A stretch of 11,305 nt of DNA from Amphritea sp. (lineage in GTDB: Bacteria; Pseudomonadota; Gammaproteobacteria; Pseudomonadales; Balneatricaceae): the NCBI GenBank assembly GCA_018067325.1, contig JAGPUU010000177.1, forward strand, positions 1 to 11,305, in the 5' to 3' direction. This document shows positions 7,873 to 11,305 of this stretch, one piece after another. Each line of letters begins with the position of its first letter. The stretch's first letter is position 1. The notes below the pieces were generated by a model, which worked only from the letters and a program-made list of their open reading frames with translations, ran no database searches and was not told the origin of the DNA. Made by a program: the position numbers and the translations under genes.

Positions 7873-7949
7873 TGGTGCGCCCGGCACGATTCGAACGTGC
7901 GACCCCCTAGTTCGTAGCCAGGTACTCTATCCAGCTGAGCTACGGGCGC
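7873..7949 (-). tRNA. tRNA-Arg(ACG), copy 1 (promoter-proximal)
   Basis: Identical to the other two tRNA-Arg copies, with encoded CCA and anticodon ACG. It starts only 4 nt after the tRNA-Ser CCA end, so the two are almost certainly processed from one precursor. The order Ser(GCU) then several Arg(ACG) matches serV-argVYZQ downstream of csrA in E. coli. Confidence 0.98.
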
Positions 7950-7953
7950 TTAA

Positions 7954-8043
7954 TGGCGGTGAGCGAGGGATTCGAACCCTCGATAGAGTTTCCCCTATAC
8001 GCCCTTAGCAGGGGCGCGCCTTCAGCCACTCGGCCAGCTCACC
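7954..8043 (-). tRNA. tRNA-Ser(GCU)
   Basis: A 90-nt class II tRNA on the minus strand with acceptor GGTGAGC/GCTCACC, discriminator G and encoded CCA (7954-7956). The anticodon stem CGCCC/GGGCG encloses the loop CTGCTAA, giving anticodon GCU for AGC/AGU codons. The long variable arm typical of tRNA-Ser and the T arm GAGGG-TTCGAAT-CCCTC are present. It is first in a Ser-Arg-Arg-Arg tandem array downstream of csrA. Confidence 0.98.
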
Positions 8044-8051
8044 TAAACAAC

Positions 8052-8064
8052 GGCGCGTATAGTA
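8052..8064 (-). promoter_or_regulatory. Candidate tRNA operon promoter (-10 plus GC-rich discriminator)
   Basis: In the 67-nt gap between csrA and tRNA-Ser, the minus strand reads TACTAT (8064-8059) followed by the GC-only discriminator ACGCGCCG region. A GC-rich discriminator is a known hallmark of stable-RNA promoters under stringent control. The -35 about 17 bp upstream (TTTTCT) is poor, so this is tentative. Confidence 0.4.
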
Positions 8065-8110
8065 CAAGATTGATTTTAAAAAGAAAAGCGCTAATCCTAA
8101 TAAATAAAAA

Positions 8111-8293
8111 TTATTCGCTGTCTTGCTCTTTTTCTTTCTGAATCCGCTGATAAATCTCTTCGCGGTGTACAGAAACATCTTTAGGTGCGTTTACACCGAT
8201 CCGAACCTGGTTGCCTTTAACCCCCAGCACAGTAACCGTAACATCATCACCAACCATCAGTGTTTCACCAACTCGACGAGTAAGAATAAGCAT
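8111..8293 (-). CDS. csrA: Carbon storage regulator CsrA/RsmA
   Basis: Small dimeric RNA-binding protein that binds GGA motifs in mRNA leaders to alter translation and stability; it governs carbon metabolism, motility and biofilm in gammaproteobacteria. The 60-aa product begins [10 protein letters not shown], contains the core [21 protein letters not shown], and keeps Leu4 and Arg44, the key RNA-contact residues. The frame is open 35 codons further upstream, but the family start is the ATG at 8291-8293, with AAGGAG (8308-8303) 9 nt before it. Its position between lysC and tRNA-Ser(GCU) is the conserved one. As a regulator it could plausibly act on the neighbouring adhesin system, but nothing in this sequence shows that. 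Confidence 0.97.
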   Translation of the reverse strand: MLILTRRVGETLMVGDDVTVTVLGVKGNQVRIGVNAPKDVSVHREEIYQRIQKEKEQDSE

Positions 8294-8302
8294 AGAATAA
8301 AT

Positions 8303-8346
8303 CTCCTTATTTAACAGACAAGTACTACTGACCTGACCTCTCCTGT
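8303..8346 (-). promoter_or_regulatory. csrA leader with Shine-Dalgarno and two GGA motifs (possible autoregulation)
   Basis: On the minus strand the leader holds ACAGGAGAGG (8346-8337) and the Shine-Dalgarno AAGGAG (8308-8303). Both contain the GGA core bound by CsrA, and the second overlaps the ribosome site. E. coli csrA is known to repress its own translation through such sites. Here this is inferred from motif placement; neither site was folded. Confidence 0.4.
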
Positions 8347-8445
8347 TTGCTCTAAAGCGTAACAACGGGCTGCCGCAGGATAACCTTGCGTTAAACATTA
8401 ATTGTTGTGCAACAGCAACCTAACTATAGACCACTGCTGATAATT

Positions 8446-9681
8446 TTATTCGCTAACAGTATCAGCTGCATCCAGATCAAAAGCGGAGTGCAAACCACGC
8501 ACAGCCAACTCAAGATACTTCTCTGCAATGACTACGGAAACTTTAATTTCAGACGTCGAGATCATCTGGATATTAATGTTATCTCCTGCCAATGTATCAA
8601 ACATCTTAGTGGCAACGCCAGCATGGGAACGCATTCCAACACCAACAATTGAAACTTTGGCAATTTTATTGTTTCCAACAACTTCACGCGCACCCAATTC
8701 TTCTTTTACTTGCTGAAGAATTTCTTCTGCTACAGAAAAATCATTGCGATGAACCGTAAAAGTAAAGTCAGTAGAGTTATCGGCAGAAATATTCTGAACG
8801 ATCATATCCACTTCAATATTGGCACGACTGATAGGGCCCAGAATACGTGAAGCAACTCCTGGAATATCTGGTACGCCCAGAACAGTCAGTTTCGCTTCAT
8901 CGCGGTTAAATGCAATTCCTGAGATGACCGGCTTTTCCACTGTATCGTCTTCCTCTGTTGTTATAAGTGTACCCGGACCTTCCTGAAAACTATGAAGAAC
9001 CCGAAGCGGCACATTATACTTACCTGCAAATTCAACAGAACGAATTTGCAGCACCTTTGAGCCGAGACTGGCCATTTCCAGCATCTCTTCAAAGGTAATC
9101 TTATCCATACGCTGCGCACCTTCCACAACCCGAGGATCCGTAGTGTACACACCATCAACATCGGTGTAGATCTGACATTCATCAGCTTTCAGAGCAGCAG
9201 CCAATGCCACACCCGTCGTGTCTGAGCCACCTCGCCCAAGAGTCGTGATATTGCCATCAGGGTCAACTCCCTGAAAACCAGCCACCACCACCACGCGCCC
9301 CTGATCGAGATCGGTACGCATGCTATCCACTTCAATATCCTGAATACGTGCTTTCATATGCACATTATCAGTCAAAATCTTCACCTGCCCACCGGTATAA
9401 GAGCGAGCACTAACGCCTCGAGCCTCGAGAGCCATGCATAGCAAAGCTATCGTAACTTGCTCACCCGTTGAGACCAACACATCCATTTCACGCGGACTAG
9501 GCTTATCCTGCATCTCCTGAGCTAATCCAATAAGGCGGTTTGTCTCCCCGCTCATAGCGGAGACGACTACCACAATGTCGTGACTAGCCTCGCGGAAACC
9601 CTTGATCTTATCAGCTACTGCCTGAATACGATCAACGGTGCCAATAGAGGTTCCACCATACTTCTGTACATATAGGGCCAT
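8446..9681 (-). CDS. lysC: Aspartate kinase (aspartokinase), monofunctional, with ACT domains
   Basis: Phosphorylates aspartate to aspartyl phosphate, the first step toward lysine (via diaminopimelate), threonine and methionine; cytoplasmic. 411 aa, the normal size for pseudomonad/Bacillus-type monofunctional aspartokinases. The N-terminal kinase domain opens with KYGGTS (7-12), and the nucleotide-binding region GRGGSDTTGV and DVDGVYTTDPR lies around residues 150-185. The regulatory C-terminus has two ACT units, about 265-335 (VLGVPDIPGVASRI) and 340-405 (IVGVGMRSHAGVATKMF), expected to confer feedback inhibition by lysine and/or threonine. The start is supported by ACAGG about 6 nt before ATG 9681. 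It lies 39 nt after alaS and may be cotranscribed with it. Confidence 0.97.
   Translation of the reverse strand: MALYVQKYGGTSIGTVDRIQAVADKIKGFREASHDIVVVVSAMSGETNRLIGLAQEMQDKPSPREMDVLVSTGEQVTIALLCMALEARGVSARSYTGGQVKILTDNVHMKARIQDIEVDSMRTDLDQGRVVVVAGFQGVDPDGNITTLGRGGSDTTGVALAAALKADECQIYTDVDGVYTTDPRVVEGAQRMDKITFEEMLEMASLGSKVLQIRSVEFAGKYNVPLRVLHSFQEGPGTLITTEEDDTVEKPVISGIAFNRDEAKLTVLGVPDIPGVASRILGPISRANIEVDMIVQNISADNSTDFTFTVHRNDFSVAEEILQQVKEELGAREVVGNNKIAKVSIVGVGMRSHAGVATKMFDTLAGDNINIQMISTSEIKVSVVIAEKYLELAVRGLHSAFDLDAADTVSE
8938..8955 (-). promoter_or_regulatory. Candidate internal start (GAGGA...GTG) for an aspartokinase beta subunit
   Basis: Inside lysC, GAGGA (8955-8951) precedes an in-frame GTG (8940-8938, Val248) by 10 nt. 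Starting there would give a 164-aa product made of only the ACT regulatory region. Bacillus subtilis and Corynebacterium aspartokinases make just such a beta subunit from an in-frame internal start at nearly the same place (around residue 246-250). The motif could also arise by chance from Glu codons. Confidence 0.35.
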
Positions 9682-9720
9682 ATTTACCTGTTCCCTTCAT
9701 CAGCCTCACGGCTGCAATTA

Positions 9721-11305
9721 TTACAAATTCTGTTCAATCAGCGTCTTTACGTCAGCAAGCGCTGCAGGTAAAGCAGCAACATCAGTACCACCACCCTGAG
9801 CAAAGTCAGGACGACCTCCACCCTTTCCACCGAGCTTGGCAGTCAACTCACGCACCAGATCACCCGCTTTAACCTGACCGGTAAGATCCTTAGTCACGCC
9901 AGCAGCCAAGCTTACTTTACCATCAGAAACCGTTGCCAATACCACAACACCGCTACCTAGCTTATTTTTCAGCTGATCAATGGTGTCACGCAACGCTTTT
10001 GGATCAATACCCTCAAGCTGTTCAGCCAGTACTTTAACGCCTTTAACTTCTACAACATTACCCAGAAGGTCTGCGCCCTTTGCCGCAGCCAGCTTTACTT
10101 TCATCTGCTCCAGCTGCTTTTCCAGCTGGCGGTTTTTACCAATCTGTTCCTGCAATTTAGTTTCAAGTTGCACTGCAGACTGATCAAAATACTCTAGAGC
10201 TTTAGCACCGGTAGTCGCTTCAATACGACGAACACCTGCTGCAATACCGCCTTCTGATACTATTTTAAGCAATGCAATATCACCGGTACGTGTCGCATGA
10301 GTACCACCACAAAGCTCGACAGAAAAGCCATCACCCATAGTCAATACACGTACTGTCTCGTCATATTTCTCACCGAACAATGCTGCAGCACCTGTTGCTT
10401 TAGCAGATTCAATATCCATGACATCAGTACGAACTTCAGAGTTAATACGGATCTGTTCATTACAGATCTGTTCAATTTTTTTCAATTCCTCTGGCTTAAC
10501 GCCTTCAAAATGCGAGAAATCGAAGCGTAAACGATCAGCATCGCAAAGCGAACCTTTCTGCTGAACATGCTCACCCAGAACCAGACGAAGTGCTTCATGA
10601 AGAAGATGAGTCGCTGAGTGGTTCACGGCAGTGGCTTGACGTCGAGCCTGATCTACCTGCGGGGTCACAATATCACCCACTTTCAACCCGCCACTATTCA
10701 GCACACCATGATGCAGGTGATTCTTCGACTCTTTTGTACAATCCTGAACACCAAACTCGACACCTGATGCCAGCAGCAGACCTGCATCTCCGACCTGGCC
10801 ACCGGACTCACCATAGAAAGGAGTCTGATCCAGCACAACCATACCTTTGTCACCAGCTTCAAGCTGTTCTACAGCTCCGCTATCACGGAACAGAGCAACG
10901 ACTTTCGCAGAACCATTGAGCTGGGTATAACCGGTGAACTCAGTCTGACCATCCAGCTGGATCGCATCGTTATAATCAACATTGAACTTACCCGCCGCAC
11001 GAGCCCTGTTTCGCTGATCTTCCATAGACGCGTCAAAACCGTCCATATCAACGGTAAGCTGGTGCTCTCTTGCAACATCAGCGGTCAGATCTACCGGGAA
11101 GCCATATGTGTCATATAACTTGAACAACGTCTCACCGGGAATCTCTGTGCCAGAAAGATTAGCAATAACATCTTCAAGCAAGCGCAAACCATGATCTAGG
11201 GTCTTGGCGAATTGCTCTTCTTCTTTCAATAGCACCCGTGCAACTTGCGCCTGCTTTTCTATTAGCTCTGGATAGGCTTCACCCATCTCAGCAACCAAAG
11301 CCCCA
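9721..11305 (-). CDS. alaS: Alanyl-tRNA synthetase, C-terminal 528 codons (5' end outside the window)
   Basis: Charges tRNA-Ala and edits mischarged Ser/Gly; cytoplasmic. Only the part downstream of the class II aminoacylation core is present, about 60% of a normal protein of roughly 875 aa; the frame is open through the right edge. Seen in order: the end of the tRNA-recognition region ([29 protein letters not shown] in part), a [13 protein letters not shown] stretch, a beta-barrel with [16 protein letters not shown], the editing domain with zinc ligands HSATH (10620-10606) and CGGTH (10311-10297), a coiled coil rich in Gln/Lys/Glu, and the C-Ala domain ending [17 protein letters not shown]. 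All editing-site ligands are intact. The apparent TTG start at 11298 is internal, not the true start. lysC follows after 39 nt. Confidence 0.98.
   Translation of the reverse strand, partial: GALVAEMGEAYPELIEKQAQVARVLLKEEEQFAKTLDHGLRLLEDVIANLSGTEIPGETLFKLYDTYGFPVDLTADVAREHQLTVDMDGFDASMEDQRNRARAAGKFNVDYNDAIQLDGQTEFTGYTQLNGSAKVVALFRDSGAVEQLEAGDKGMVVLDQTPFYGESGGQVGDAGLLLASGVEFGVQDCTKESKNHLHHGVLNSGGLKVGDIVTPQVDQARRQATAVNHSATHLLHEALRLVLGEHVQQKGSLCDADRLRFDFSHFEGVKPEELKKIEQICNEQIRINSEVRTDVMDIESAKATGAAALFGEKYDETVRVLTMGDGFSVELCGGTHATRTGDIALLKIVSEGGIAAGVRRIEATTGAKALEYFDQSAVQLETKLQEQIGKNRQLEKQLEQMKVKLAAAKGADLLGNVVEVKGVKVLAEQLEGIDPKALRDTIDQLKNKLGSGVVVLATVSDGKVSLAAGVTKDLTGQVKAGDLVRELTAKLGGKGGGRPDFAQGGGTDVAALPAALADVKTLIEQNL

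Noticed and set aside
7581..7917. Plus-strand frames with APGTIRTCDPLVRSQVLYPAE-type peptides (7581-7769 and 7714-7917)
   Set aside because: They are antisense translations of the tRNA-Arg genes, a familiar source of spurious proteins; the tRNA structures explain the sequence fully.
7595..7949. Three regularly repeated identical blocks resembling a CRISPR array
   Set aside because: The repeats are 77 nt, fold as complete tRNA-Arg cloverleaves with CCA, and the spacers are only two and unequal (53 and 71 nt).
8123..8716. Plus-strand frames opposite csrA and lysC (8123-8314, 8407-8652, 8528-8716)
   Set aside because: They are antisense to well-conserved genes, have no ribosome site and no recognisable protein features.
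9701..9714. Small hairpin CAGCC-TCAC-GGCTG between alaS and lysC
   Set aside because: The stem is only 5 bp with no T-run after it on the minus strand, so it is too weak to call a terminator.
10297..10919. Plus-strand frames opposite alaS (10297-10530, 10590-10919)
   Set aside because: They are antisense to the conserved editing region of alanyl-tRNA synthetase and are explained by its codon use.
11296..11298. TTG as start of the rightmost gene
   Set aside because: The frame stays open to the window edge and the protein lacks the aminoacylation core there, so this is an internal codon of alaS.

Overview
The window looks like chromosomal DNA of a marine-type gammaproteobacterium, of an Oceanospirillales/Pseudomonas-like lineage. 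This is inferred from gene order and protein similarity by eye. The right half carries the order alaS - lysC - csrA - tRNA-Ser(GCU) - tRNA-Arg(ACG) on the minus strand. The csrA/tRNA-Ser/tRNA-Arg(ACG) part matches the E. coli csrA-serV-argVYZQ arrangement, and lysC between alaS and csrA is the arrangement known from pseudomonads and relatives. Base composition is moderate.

Left region (1-2035, minus strand): the first 678 codons of a very large, acidic, repetitive surface protein, cut by the window edge. It has no N-terminal signal peptide. It opens with two cadherin-like segments and continues into VCBS-type beta-sandwich repeats that settle into an exact 99-residue (297 bp) period.

Centre (about 2140-7483, plus strand): a divergently transcribed, tightly packed type I secretion operon. 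It holds a short ABC exporter (571 aa from the preferred start), a long ABC exporter with an inactive peptidase-C39-like N-terminal domain (719 aa), and a HlyD-type membrane fusion protein (451 aa), ending in a good intrinsic terminator. No TolC-like outer membrane channel is present. The likely substrate is the divergent adhesin. The degenerate ATPase residues of the two exporters all fall in the same predicted composite ATP site, which points to an asymmetric heterodimer. The 173-bp divergent intergenic region has a perfect TATAAT followed directly by a perfect 7+2+7 palindrome, a candidate shared operator.

Right region (7595-11305, minus strand): three identical tRNA-Arg(ACG) genes, tRNA-Ser(GCU), csrA (global RNA-binding regulator), lysC (aspartate kinase, with a candidate internal start for a separate regulatory beta subunit), and the C-terminal 528 or so codons of alaS. 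These are conserved housekeeping genes. The adhesin/secretion locus abuts the 3' end of the tRNA array, where accessory DNA is often found, but no integrase or att duplication is visible here.
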